From contig NZ_LGEC01000148.1 of NCBI RefSeq assembly GCF_001279585.1, forward strand, positions 1 to 64,000: a DNA stretch of 64,000 nt. The letters run 5' to 3'. This DNA is from Nocardiopsis sp. NRRL B-16309. Lineage in GTDB: Bacteria > Actinomycetota > Actinomycetes > Streptosporangiales > Streptosporangiaceae. Below are positions 26,460 to 34,255 of the stretch, piece by piece. A model generated the notes under the pieces. That model did not search any database. It saw nothing but the letters and a program-made list of their open reading frames with translations, and was not told the origin of the DNA. Position 1 is the stretch's first letter. Every line of letters starts with the position of its first letter. The position numbers and the translations under genes were made by a program.

Positions 26460-28507
26460 CGGCGGGTCTCCTCCGTGGTCGCGCCGCCGTTCGCTCCGGC
26501 GCGGGCGGTCGGATCGGTCAGGGAGGTGTCGACGGGGCGCGGGTCGAGGGGCCCCGGCTCCTCGGGGACGGGGTCCCGCGCGGCCTCGGCGGAGGCGCGC
26601 TCGTAGGCGGTGACGAGCTTGGTGTAGCCGGGCGAGGTGTGCAGGAGTTCGTCGTGGGTGCCGCGCGCCAGGACGCGACCGCCTTCGAGGTAGACGACCT
26701 CGTCGGCGAGTTCGATGGTGGCGCGGCGGTAGGCGACCACGACCACGGTGGCCGCGTCGTCGCGTTCGCGCAGTCCGGCCAGGATCTGGGCCTCGATCTG
26801 CGGGTCCACGGCGGAGGTGGCGTCGTCCATGATCAGCAGGCGGGGGCGGCGCACGATGGCGCGGGCCAGGGCCAGGCGCTGGCGCTGGCCTCCGGAGAGG
26901 GTGGTGCCCTTCTCCCCCAGCCGGGCGTCGAGGCCGCCGTCGAGCGCGCCGACGAACCCGTCGGCGCGGGCCAGGCGCAGGGCCGCCCACACCTGGTCGT
27001 CGTCGATGGCCCTGCCCAGGGTGATGTTGTCGCGGACGGTGTCCTCGAACACGAACGTGCCCTGGGGGACGAGGGCGGCGTGCGTGGGGATCTGGTCGCG
27101 GGCCAGGTCGCGGACGTCGACGCCGTCGAAGGAGACGGAGCCGGCGTCGGGGTCGACCAGGCGCATCAGGACGGTGGTCAGCGTCGACTTGCCCGATCCG
27201 GTGGGGCCGACCAGGGCGACGGTGCGCCCGGGGGCGATGTCGAGGTCGACGCCGTTGAGTACGGTGGTGCGCGCGCCGGTGGCGGTGTCGTCCATGAGGT
27301 CGTGCACGGCGCCGTCCGCGGTGTAGGCGTCGGCGTAGGAGAAGGTGACGTCGCGGGCGCTGAGCGCGATGCCGGTGGGGGTGTCGTCGAGCGTGCGGTC
27401 GCCGTGTTCCATGGTGCCCTCGGCGCGCAGGACGGACTGGACGCGGTCCCACCCGACGACGCTGCGGGGCAGGTCGCCCAGGATCCAGCCGAAGGCGCGG
27501 ATGAACAGCGCCATGAGGGTGAAGAGGTAGGCGATCTGGACGAGGTCGCCGGGGTCGATGGCGCCGGTGGACAGGCGCCACATGCCCAGGAGGAGGACGG
27601 CGAGGACGCCGAAGTTGGGCAGGGCCTCCATGAAGGGGTCGAACAGCGAGCGCATCCGGCCGACCTGGATGAGGGCGTCGCGCAGGCGGTGGGCGGCGTG
27701 GGTGAAGCGCTCGGTCTCGGTGTCCTCGCGGCCCAGGCTCTTGACGACGAGGGCGCCGTCGAAGGACTCGTGGGCCACGCCGCTGACCTCGGCGCGCAGG
27801 GCCTGGGCGCGGGAGGCCATGGGCGAGACGCGGCGCTGGTAGACGACGTTGGCCACGGCCAGGACCGGGAAGACGACGAAGCCGACCATCGCCAGGACGG
27901 GATCGGTGACGATCATGGCGATGCCCGCGGTGAGGAGCATGAACACGCTTCCGACCGCCATGGGCAGGGGCGCCAGGGGCGACCAGGCGGCCTCGACGTC
28001 GGCGTTGGCGTTGGACAGCAGCTGTCCGGTGGGGTGGCGGTGGTGCCAGGCCAGCGGGAGTTCGAGGTACTTGCGGGCGACGGCGCGGCGGTAGCGGGCC
28101 TGCATCCGGAACTGGTGGAGCCCGGCGAAGAGGCGGCGCAGGGCGAGTCCGACGGCCTTGCCCAGGCCCACGCCCATGAGCAGGGCGGCCGCGGTGAGCA
28201 GTGCGGCGGCGGTGGTCTCCCCGCTGGCGAACGCGGGCAGGATGGTGGCGTCGGTGAGATGGCCCAGGACGGAGGCGGACCCGACCGTGACGAAGGCGTG
28301 CAGCATGGCACCGGCCACGGCGGTGAGGAAGACGAGGGGTTCGGTCCGCGCGGCGACCCACATGACCCGCAGGCCGCGTGCGAAGACCCGGGTGTGGCGC
28401 TCCGGCCCGGCTGCGGGGGCCCGCCCGGAGGAGGCGTCCCTGCCCTCTTCGGGTGGCGCGCCGTCCTCCCCTTCGCTCCGGTCCCGCGTCGTCGTCCCCT
28501 GCGCCAT
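26456..28507 (-). CDS. ABC exporter half-transporter, degenerate-site subunit
   Basis: The 683-residue protein has an N-terminal disordered extension (1-45), an ABC transmembrane domain (about 60-350) and an ATPase with Walker A GPTGSGKST and signature LSGGQRQ. The catalytic Glu after Walker B is replaced by Asp (LLIMDDATSAVD) and the switch His by Tyr (VVVAYRRAT). This is typical of heterodimeric exporters with one non-hydrolysing site. I start at ATG 28507, preceded by GGGGGG; the frame extends to 28618 without support. The C-terminal ~60 residues are disordered. Confidence 0.9.
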   Translation of the reverse strand: MAQGTTTRDRSEGEDGAPPEEGRDASSGRAPAAGPERHTRVFARGLRVMWVAARTEPLVFLTAVAGAMLHAFVTVGSASVLGHLTDATILPAFASGETTAAALLTAAALLMGVGLGKAVGLALRRLFAGLHQFRMQARYRRAVARKYLELPLAWHHRHPTGQLLSNANADVEAAWSPLAPLPMAVGSVFMLLTAGIAMIVTDPVLAMVGFVVFPVLAVANVVYQRRVSPMASRAQALRAEVSGVAHESFDGALVVKSLGREDTETERFTHAAHRLRDALIQVGRMRSLFDPFMEALPNFGVLAVLLLGMWRLSTGAIDPGDLVQIAYLFTLMALFIRAFGWILGDLPRSVVGWDRVQSVLRAEGTMEHGDRTLDDTPTGIALSARDVTFSYADAYTADGAVHDLMDDTATGARTTVLNGVDLDIAPGRTVALVGPTGSGKSTLTTVLMRLVDPDAGSVSFDGVDVRDLARDQIPTHAALVPQGTFVFEDTVRDNITLGRAIDDDQVWAALRLARADGFVGALDGGLDARLGEKGTTLSGGQRQRLALARAIVRRPRLLIMDDATSAVDPQIEAQILAGLRERDDAATVVVVAYRRATIELADEVVYLEGGRVLARGTHDELLHTSPGYTKLVTAYERASAEAARDPVPEEPGPLDPRPVDTSLTDPTARAGANGGATTEETRR

Positions 28508-28738
28508 GCGCCCCCCGTTCTCGTCGTGCGGTCGGCCGCGTGCGGCCGACCGGGCAGCGGCCCCGGCGCGCGGCGTCCTCCGGGCATGCCGAAGCGGGCC
28601 GTGCGCGTGCCGGGTCAACCTATCCAGCGTCAGCGACAGGTTCCACCGGTTTGTTTCAGCGTCGGCCGCTGCGGGGCTATTCCGTCCAGGTGGCGGGCGC
28701 GGCGCCCGGGGTCGGGGGGCGCGTTCCGTGCGGACGGC

Positions 28739-29335
28739 TCAGCGGTCGTAGCCCTGGTAGGCGATGAGTGCGCGGAAGGTGGCGGGGCCGGTGATGCCGT
28801 CGACGTCGGTGCCCAGGTGGTCCTGTGCGGAGCGCACCGCCCGCTCGGTCTGGGGCCCGTAGAGCCCGTCGGTGGCCAGGTGGAGGGCGTACTTGGCGTT
28901 GAGCAGGCGCTGGACCGCCTCGACGACGGGTCCGCTGGAGCCGCGCCGGTAGAGGCCGAAGGTGTCGTCGCTCAGCAGCTCCCAGGTCGGCTCGTCCAGC
29001 CGCCCGGTCTGGGTGAGGCCGCCGTTGGCCTGGTAGGCGTTGACCGACGCCTCCATCTGCGCGTTGAAGGGGATGGGGTGGGAGTAGTCCATGTGCGGGT
29101 CGTAGCCGAGGTCGATGAGCAGGAGCTTGGCGGCCGCGACGTCGACGTCGGCGTCACCGGTGCCGTACTCGGGCCAGGGCTCGGCGCCGGCGGCGGGCGT
29201 GGGGACCGGGGCGGCGGGCCGGTCGTGGGCGGAGGCCGACGAGGTGCCGGCCAGGGCGACGGCCAGGACCAGGAGTCCGGCCGAGAGCAGGGCCGCCAGG
29301 CGGCCCGTGGGGCGGGTGCGCGATGTGGTGGACAT
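28739..29335 (-). CDS. Secreted peptidoglycan-binding-domain protein
   Basis: The 198-residue protein starts with a signal peptide (cleavage after ASA, about residue 36) and then carries two peptidoglycan-binding-1-like repeats: AAKLLLIDLGYDPHMDYSHP...TGRLDEPTWELL and VVEAVQRLLNAKYALHLATDGLYGPQTERAVRSAQDHLG...GPATFRAL. No catalytic domain is attached, so it is a wall-binding or inhibitor-like protein. ATG 29335 has a GGAAG site. The palindrome CGAGGA-TGA-TCCTCG lies 20 bp upstream. Confidence 0.8.
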   Translation of the reverse strand: MSTTSRTRPTGRLAALLSAGLLVLAVALAGTSSASAHDRPAAPVPTPAAGAEPWPEYGTGDADVDVAAAKLLLIDLGYDPHMDYSHPIPFNAQMEASVNAYQANGGLTQTGRLDEPTWELLSDDTFGLYRRGSSGPVVEAVQRLLNAKYALHLATDGLYGPQTERAVRSAQDHLGTDVDGITGPATFRALIAYQGYDR

Positions 29336-29354
29336 GAGAGGTGTTCCTTCCCGC

Positions 29355-29369
29355 CGAGGATGATCCTCG
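29355..29369. promoter_or_regulatory. Palindrome upstream of the peptidoglycan-binding gene
   Basis: CGAGGA, three bases, TCCTCG. It could be an operator or a 5'-UTR hairpin. Confidence 0.3.
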
Positions 29370-29427
29370 TTCACCTCATGGGATGAGCGGCGCGGACGTG
29401 TCGTTCACCACATGTTCGGGAAAGCGC

Positions 29428-29460
29428 GCGGGGCCGTGCCGGCCCGCGGCACGGCCCCGC
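29428..29460 (-). terminator. Strong stem-loop downstream of hisF
   Basis: A 13-bp perfect stem (29428-29440 with 29448-29460) and a 7-nt loop, with CTTTCCC following on the minus strand. It lies about 140 bp past the hisF stop and before the peptidoglycan-binding gene. Confidence 0.65.
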
Positions 29461-29597
29461 CCGTGGAGCCGCCGGTCCTCGTCCGACCGGTGGCGCACGG
29501 CGTCGCGCCGGACACCGCGGGAAGGACGCCCCCGCGGTCCCGGACCGGCCCCGGACCGGCCCGGGCGGAGCGCGGGTCCGGTCCGCGCGCGGTGTCC

Positions 29598-30371
29598 TCA
29601 GCGCACCGGGTGGCCGGCCTCCCGCAGGCTCCGCTTGACGTCGTCGATGGTGAACTCTCCGAAGTGGAAGACGGTCGCGGCCAGGACCGCGTCGGCGCCG
29701 GCCTCGACCGCCGGGACGAAGTGCTCCACGGCCCCCGCCCCGCCGGAGGCGATCAGCGGCACGTCGACGCGGGCGCGCACGGCCCGGATGAGTTCCAGGT
29801 CGAAGCCCTCCTTCGTGCCGTCGGCGTCCATCGAGTTGAGCAGGATCTCGCCCGCTCCCAGGTCGGCGGCGCGCTCGCACCACTCCAGGGCGTCGGTGCC
29901 GGTGCCCCGGCGCCCGCCGTGGGTGGTGACCTCGAACCCGCTGGGCGTGGGCTCGCCGCCCTCGCGGACGCGGCGCACGTCGGCGGAGAGCACCAGGACC
30001 TGGCGGCCGAAGCGCTCGGCGATCTCCGAGATGAGCTCGGGGCGGGCGATGGCGGCGGTGTTCACGCCGACCTTGTCCGCGCCCGCGCGCAGCAGCTGGT
30101 CGACGTCGTCGGCGCTGCGCACGCCGCCGCCCACGGTCAGGGGGATGAACACCTGGTCGGCGGTGCGGCGCACCACGTCGTAGGTGGTCTCCCGGTTGCC
30201 GCTGGAGGCGGTGACGTCCAGGAAGGTGAGCTCGTCGGCGCCGCCGCGGTCGTAGGTCCCGGCGAGTTCCACCGGGTCGCCCGCGTCGCGCAGGTTCTCG
30301 AAGTTGACGCCCTTGACCACGCGGCCGGCGTCCACGTCCAGGCAGGGGATGACTCGGACGGCCAGGGTCAC
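29598..30371 (-). CDS. hisF: Imidazole glycerol phosphate synthase, cyclase subunit
   Basis: The 257-residue TIM barrel uses ammonia from HisH to form imidazole glycerol phosphate and AICAR. Catalytic Asp is in VIPCLDVDAGRVVKGVNF (N-terminus) and in VLSADVRRV near residue 130; phosphate loops are LTVGGGVRS and IASGGAGAVEHF. GTG start overlapping the priA stop (GTGA). It is the last gene of the hisD-hisF operon. Confidence 0.95.
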   Translation of the reverse strand: MTLAVRVIPCLDVDAGRVVKGVNFENLRDAGDPVELAGTYDRGGADELTFLDVTASSGNRETTYDVVRRTADQVFIPLTVGGGVRSADDVDQLLRAGADKVGVNTAAIARPELISEIAERFGRQVLVLSADVRRVREGGEPTPSGFEVTTHGGRRGTGTDALEWCERAADLGAGEILLNSMDADGTKEGFDLELIRAVRARVDVPLIASGGAGAVEHFVPAVEAGADAVLAATVFHFGEFTIDDVKRSLREAGHPVR

Positions 30372-31126
30372 GGGTTCACTCCGTTCACGGTCGCCAGGGC
30401 GTCCTCCAGGGTGAACGCCCCCTCGTAGAGCGCGGTCCCCATGATCGCGCCCTCCACGCCCTCGGGCACGAGCGTGGCGATCGCCCGGAGGTCGTCGAGA
30501 CTGGACACGCCGCCGCTGGCCACGACCGGCTTGTCGGTGCGCTCGCACACCGTGCGCAGCAGGTCGAGGTTGGGGCCCTTGAGGGTGCCGTCCTTGTTGA
30601 CGTCGGTGACGACGTAGCGCGCGCAGCCCTCGGACTCCAGGCGCTCCAGGGTGGCGAACAGGTCGCCGCCGTCCCGCGTCCAGCCGCGCGCGGCCAGGGT
30701 GGTGCCGCGCACGTCCAGGCCGATGGCGATCCGGTCGCCGTGCTCGGCGATGATCCTGGCGCACCACTCGGGGTTCTCCAGCGCGGCGGTGCCGATGTTC
30801 ACGCGCCGGCAGCCGGTGGACAGGGCGGCGGCCAGGGACTCGTCGTCGCGGATGCCGCCGGACATCTCGACCTTGACGTCCAGGCGGCCGACGATGTCGC
30901 GCAGCAGGTCGCGGTTGTGGCCGCGGCCGAAGGCGGCGTCCAGGTCCACGAGGTGGATCCACTCGGCGCCGGCGTTCTGCCAGGCCGTGGCGGCTTCGAA
31001 GGGGTCGCCGTACTGGCCGCCGGAACCGGCCTTGCCCTGGACGAGCTGGACGGCCTGGCCGCCCGCCACGTCCACGGCGGGCAGCAGTTCGAGGACGGGT
31101 GCGGTCGTGGTGGTCTCGCCGGTCAT
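30368..31126 (-). CDS. priA: Bifunctional HisA/TrpF isomerase
   Basis: The 252-residue TIM barrel has LLPAVDVAGGQAVQLVQG (catalytic Asp near residue 18), VEMSGGIRDD, and RYVVTDVNKDGTLKGPNLDL with the second Asp near 137. In actinobacteria without trpF this enzyme (PriA) isomerises both ProFAR and phosphoribosylanthranilate. No trpF is seen in the window, in line with dual function, which remains an inference. ATG with an AGAAGG site, 32 bp after hisH. Confidence 0.93.
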   Translation of the reverse strand: MTGETTTTAPVLELLPAVDVAGGQAVQLVQGKAGSGGQYGDPFEAATAWQNAGAEWIHLVDLDAAFGRGHNRDLLRDIVGRLDVKVEMSGGIRDDESLAAALSTGCRRVNIGTAALENPEWCARIIAEHGDRIAIGLDVRGTTLAARGWTRDGGDLFATLERLESEGCARYVVTDVNKDGTLKGPNLDLLRTVCERTDKPVVASGGVSSLDDLRAIATLVPEGVEGAIMGTALYEGAFTLEDALATVNGVNP

Positions 31127-31158
31127 CTTGCCTTCTCGTACTCGGTGGGGTGGTGGCG

Positions 31159-31812
31159 CTACAGAGTGGCGGCCCAGTTGGCCAGCAGGCGGGCGCCGGC
31201 GTCGCCGGACTTCTCCGGGTGGAACTGGGTGGCGCTCAGGGGCCCGTTCTCGACGGCGGCCACGAACGGTTCGCCGTGTTCGGCCCAGGTGACCCTGGGC
31301 GCGTTCACGCGCGGGTTGTGGGAGGCGAGCTCCCAGGTGCGCACGGCGTAGGAGTGCACGAAGTAGAACCGGTCGCCGGGGTCGATGCCGTCGAAGAGCA
31401 CGGAGTCCTCGGGCGCGCGGACGGTGTTCCAGCCCATGTGGGGCAGGATGGGCGCGCGCAGGCGCTCGACGGTGCCGGGCCACTCGCCGCAGCCCTCGGT
31501 GGCCTTCTCCTCGGCGTGCACGCCGGCCTGTTCGACCCCGCGGTCGAACAGGACCTGCAGGCCCACGCAGATGGCCAGGACGGGGCGCCCCCCGGCCACG
31601 CGCCTGCCGATGACGCGGTCGCCGCCGGCGGCCCGCAGGCTGGACATGCAGGCGCTGAAGGCGCCGACGCCGGGGACGACGAGCCCGTCGGAGTCGAGCG
31701 CCACGCGCGGGTCGGAGGTGACGGTCACCTCGGCGCCGGTGCGCTCCATGGCGCGCTGGGCCGAGCGCAGGTTGCCGGAGCCGTAGTCGAAGACGACCAC
31801 GTGTGCGGGCAT
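31159..31812 (-). CDS. hisH: Imidazole glycerol phosphate synthase, glutaminase subunit
   Basis: The 217-residue class-I glutamine amidotransferase supplies ammonia to HisF. The oxyanion region is VVPGVGAF, the nucleophile Cys82 lies in AICVGLQVLF (a conservative variant of G-I-C-L-G-M-Q), and the His-Glu pair in ATQFHPEKSG near 195. ATG with an AAAGGAAG site. It is separated from hisB by the 53-codon membrane-protein gene. Confidence 0.95.
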   Translation of the reverse strand: MPAHVVVFDYGSGNLRSAQRAMERTGAEVTVTSDPRVALDSDGLVVPGVGAFSACMSSLRAAGGDRVIGRRVAGGRPVLAICVGLQVLFDRGVEQAGVHAEEKATEGCGEWPGTVERLRAPILPHMGWNTVRAPEDSVLFDGIDPGDRFYFVHSYAVRTWELASHNPRVNAPRVTWAEHGEPFVAAVENGPLSATQFHPEKSGDAGARLLANWAATL

Positions 31813-31845
31813 GGGTGTGCTTCCTTTACTCGAGGTCGCCGGGGT

Positions 31846-32007
31846 CTAGAGGTAGCCGAGCCGGAGTACGCCGGCGGCCACGGCCAGCGCCGTGCATCCG
31901 CCCAGGGCGACGGCCAGGGCCCGGTTGGTCTTCCACAGGGCGTAGGTGCCGCCGGCCAGGAATCCGGCCAGCACGATGAAGAACAGCCCCCACAGGTCGC
32001 CGTCCAT
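31846..32007 (-). CDS. 53-residue membrane protein inside the his operon
   Basis: This short gene encodes a protein starting MDGDLWGLFFIVLAGFLAGG with two hydrophobic helices (about 6-22 and 31-47) separated by a basic turn (WKTNRA). Its ATG directly abuts the hisB TAG stop and its stop lies 33 bp before hisH. Codon usage is as GC3-rich as its neighbours. A small hypothetical at this place is also known from other actinobacterial his operons. Function unknown. Confidence 0.8.
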   Translation of the reverse strand: MDGDLWGLFFIVLAGFLAGGTYALWKTNRALAVALGGCTALAVAAGVLRLGYL

Positions 32008-32601
32008 CTACAGGGCGCCCTTGGTGGAGGGGACTCCGCTCACGCGGGGGTCGTCCTCGGTGGCCGTGCGCAGGGCGCGGGCCAGGGCCTTGAACTGGCA
32101 CTCGACGATGTGGTGGGCGTTGCGGCCGTAGGGCACGTGGACGTGCAGGGCGATGCGCGCCTGGGCGACGAACGACTCCAGGATGTGCCGGGTCATGGTG
32201 GTGTCGTAGTCGCGGCCGATGACGGGCGCCATGCCCTCGGGCTCGCTGTGCACGAGGTAGGGGCGGCCCGAGACGTCGACGGTGACCTCGGCCAGGGCCT
32301 CGTCCAGGGGCACCTTGGCGTCGGCGAAGCGGCGGATGCCGCGCTTGTCGCCGAGGGCCTCGCGGAAGGCGGCGCCCAGGGCCAGGGCGGTGTCCTCCAT
32401 CGTGTGGTGGGAGTCGATGTGCAGGTCGCCCTCGGTGCGCACGGTGATGTCGAACAGGCCGTGCTTGGCGAGCTGGTCGAGCATGTGGTCGAAGAAGCCG
32501 ACGCCGGTGGAGACGTCGGCGACCCCGGTGCCGTCGAGGTCGATCTCGACCCTGACCTTGGTCTCCTTGGTGGCGCGTTCGACGCGTCCGATGCGGCTCA
32601 T
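32008..32601 (-). CDS. hisB: Imidazoleglycerol-phosphate dehydratase
   Basis: The 197-residue monofunctional IGPD dehydrates imidazole glycerol phosphate. Metal-binding motifs are intact: GVGFFDHMLDQLAKHG, DSHHTMEDTAL (near residue 66) and GRNAHHIVECQFKALA (near 160). No phosphatase domain is fused, unlike enterobacterial HisB, as expected for actinobacteria. ATG with a strong GGAGG site; 85 bp after hisC. Confidence 0.96.
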   Translation of the reverse strand: MSRIGRVERATKETKVRVEIDLDGTGVADVSTGVGFFDHMLDQLAKHGLFDITVRTEGDLHIDSHHTMEDTALALGAAFREALGDKRGIRRFADAKVPLDEALAEVTVDVSGRPYLVHSEPEGMAPVIGRDYDTTMTRHILESFVAQARIALHVHVPYGRNAHHIVECQFKALARALRTATEDDPRVSGVPSTKGAL

Positions 32602-32686
32602 GGTGGTCCCTCCTGGCGTTGAGGATAGGCGGCCCTGGGGCCGTTCGTTGCTGGTGGCGACGGGTGGGCGGGCTGCGGGTGGGCGG

Positions 32687-33784
32687 TCAGCGCCCAGTGG
32701 CCGCGAGCAGGGCGGCGCGGAAGGCGGCCATCTCCTGCGGGGTGCCGACGGTGACGCGCAGCCAGCCGGGCGGGCCGACCTCGCGGATGAGCACCTGGTG
32801 GTCGAGCATCGCCCGCCACACGCTCGTGCGGTCCTCGAACTCGCCGAACTGGACGAAGTTGGCGTCGGAGTCGGCGACGGTGAAACCGTGTTCGCGCAGC
32901 CAGGCGACCAGGGCGTCGCGTTCGGCGCGCAGGTCGGCGACGGCGCCCAGGAGTTCGTCGGCGTGGTCCAGCGCGGTGAGCGCGACCACCTGGGTGACCG
33001 CGGACAGGTGGTAGGGCAGGCGGACGAGCTGGAGGGCGTCGACCACGGCCGGGTGGGCGGCGAGGTAGCCCACGCGCGCGCCGGCCAGGGCGAAGGCCTT
33101 GGACATGGTGCGCGAGACGATGAGCCGCGGGTGCTCGTCCAGGAGCGTCACGGCGCTGGGCGTGTCCTCGCGGCGGAACTCGGCGTAGGCCTCGTCCACG
33201 ACCAGGACCCCGGGCGCCGCCTCCGCCAGCCGCCGGATGTCGGCGATGTCCACGGCGGTACCGGTGGGGTTGTTGGGCGAGGTGAGGAAGATGACGCTGG
33301 GCCGGTGCTCCTCGATGGCGGCCAGGGCGGCCTCGACGTCGACGCGGAACTCGGCGTCGCGCGGGACGGACACCCACGCGGTGCCGGTGGCGCGGGAGAT
33401 GATCGGGTGCATCGAGTAGGAGGGCTCGAAGCCCATCGCGGTGCGGCCGGGCCCGCCGAAGGCCTGGAGGATCTGCTGGAGGACCTCGTTGGAGCCGTTG
33501 GCGGCCCACACCTGGGCGGCGGTCAGCCCGTGGCCGAGGTAGGCGGCCAGGCCCTCGCGCAGGCGCACGGCGTCGCGGTCGGGGTAGCGGTTCAGGTCGA
33601 GGGCGGTCTGGGCGACCGCCTCGGCCAGGGCCTTGGCCAGGCGGGCGGAGGGCGGGTGCGGGTTCTCGTTGGTGTTGAGGACCACCGGCACGTCCATCTG
33701 CGGCGCGCCGTAGGGCGACTGGCCTTTGAGGTCGTCGCGCAGGGGCAGGTCGTTGAGGCTGAAGCTCACGTGTGTCACGCTCAT
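32687..33784 (-). CDS. hisC: Histidinol-phosphate aminotransferase
   Basis: The 365-residue PLP enzyme of fold type I has VVLNTNENPHPPS near residue 34, the cofactor region SPNNPTG near 168, VVDEAYAEF near 197 and the PLP lysine in SRTMSKAFALAGARVGY near 226. It converts imidazole acetol-phosphate to histidinol-phosphate. The frame is open to 34183 but the upstream residues are Pro/Gly/Arg repeats. ATG 33784 lacks a ribosome site; GTG at 33778 or 33769 is possible. A 471-bp hairpin-rich gap separates it from hisD. Confidence 0.94.
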   Translation of the reverse strand: MSVTHVSFSLNDLPLRDDLKGQSPYGAPQMDVPVVLNTNENPHPPSARLAKALAEAVAQTALDLNRYPDRDAVRLREGLAAYLGHGLTAAQVWAANGSNEVLQQILQAFGGPGRTAMGFEPSYSMHPIISRATGTAWVSVPRDAEFRVDVEAALAAIEEHRPSVIFLTSPNNPTGTAVDIADIRRLAEAAPGVLVVDEAYAEFRREDTPSAVTLLDEHPRLIVSRTMSKAFALAGARVGYLAAHPAVVDALQLVRLPYHLSAVTQVVALTALDHADELLGAVADLRAERDALVAWLREHGFTVADSDANFVQFGEFEDRTSVWRAMLDHQVLIREVGPPGWLRVTVGTPQEMAAFRAALLAATGR

Positions 33785-34255
33785 GCTCGGTTGTGGGCCG
33801 GTGGGTCGTGTGGCCGTCGGGCCGTCCGTTCGGGCGGCCCCGCCGTGGTCGGGCCGCCCGGTGCGGACCGCAGCGGGCGGGCCGGTGGCCGGTGGGTGGG
33901 CCGCCCGCCGGGGCGGGCCTGGCGCCGTGGCACCGCCTGTCGACGCTGGCAGGCGAGCCCTTGACCGCGGGACCACCCGTTCGGGTGGACCCGGAGCCGC
34001 CCGGACCTCCGTCTCCCTTGACGGCGAGCCGGTGGCCGCGCGGCCGTCCCTCGGGACGGGCCCGGGGCCGCGGCACCACCCCTCGACATCGGCGGGCGGG
34101 CCGGTGGCCGCGGGACCGTCCGTTCGGGTGGACGGCGTCCGGGCCGTGCTGGGAGACCCGGTGTCGCGAGCGCCGACACGCACCGGCGCCGGACGAGTCC
34201 GGGCCGCCGTGCTCGCGGTGACCGCATCCCGCGCCTCCCGGCGGTGCCGCCGGGC
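33785..34255. repeat. Hairpin-rich 471-bp spacer between hisD and hisC
   Basis: The spacer holds several related short stem-loops built on CCGTCCGTTCGGG/CCACCCGTTCGGGTGG-like cores: 33820-33839, 33973-33988 (perfect 6-bp stem, GTTC loop), 34034-34049 (7-bp stem, TC loop) and 34116-34135. A GCCGGTGGCCGCG phrase recurs beside the last two. No convincing reading frame was found. hisD and hisC are usually close or overlapping in actinobacteria, so this is an insertion or expansion. Confidence 0.75.

Noticed and set aside
33785..34183. 133-residue N-terminal extension of HisC
   Set aside because: It is a Pro/Gly/Arg repeat produced by the hairpin-rich spacer. HisC proteins start near residue M at 33784.
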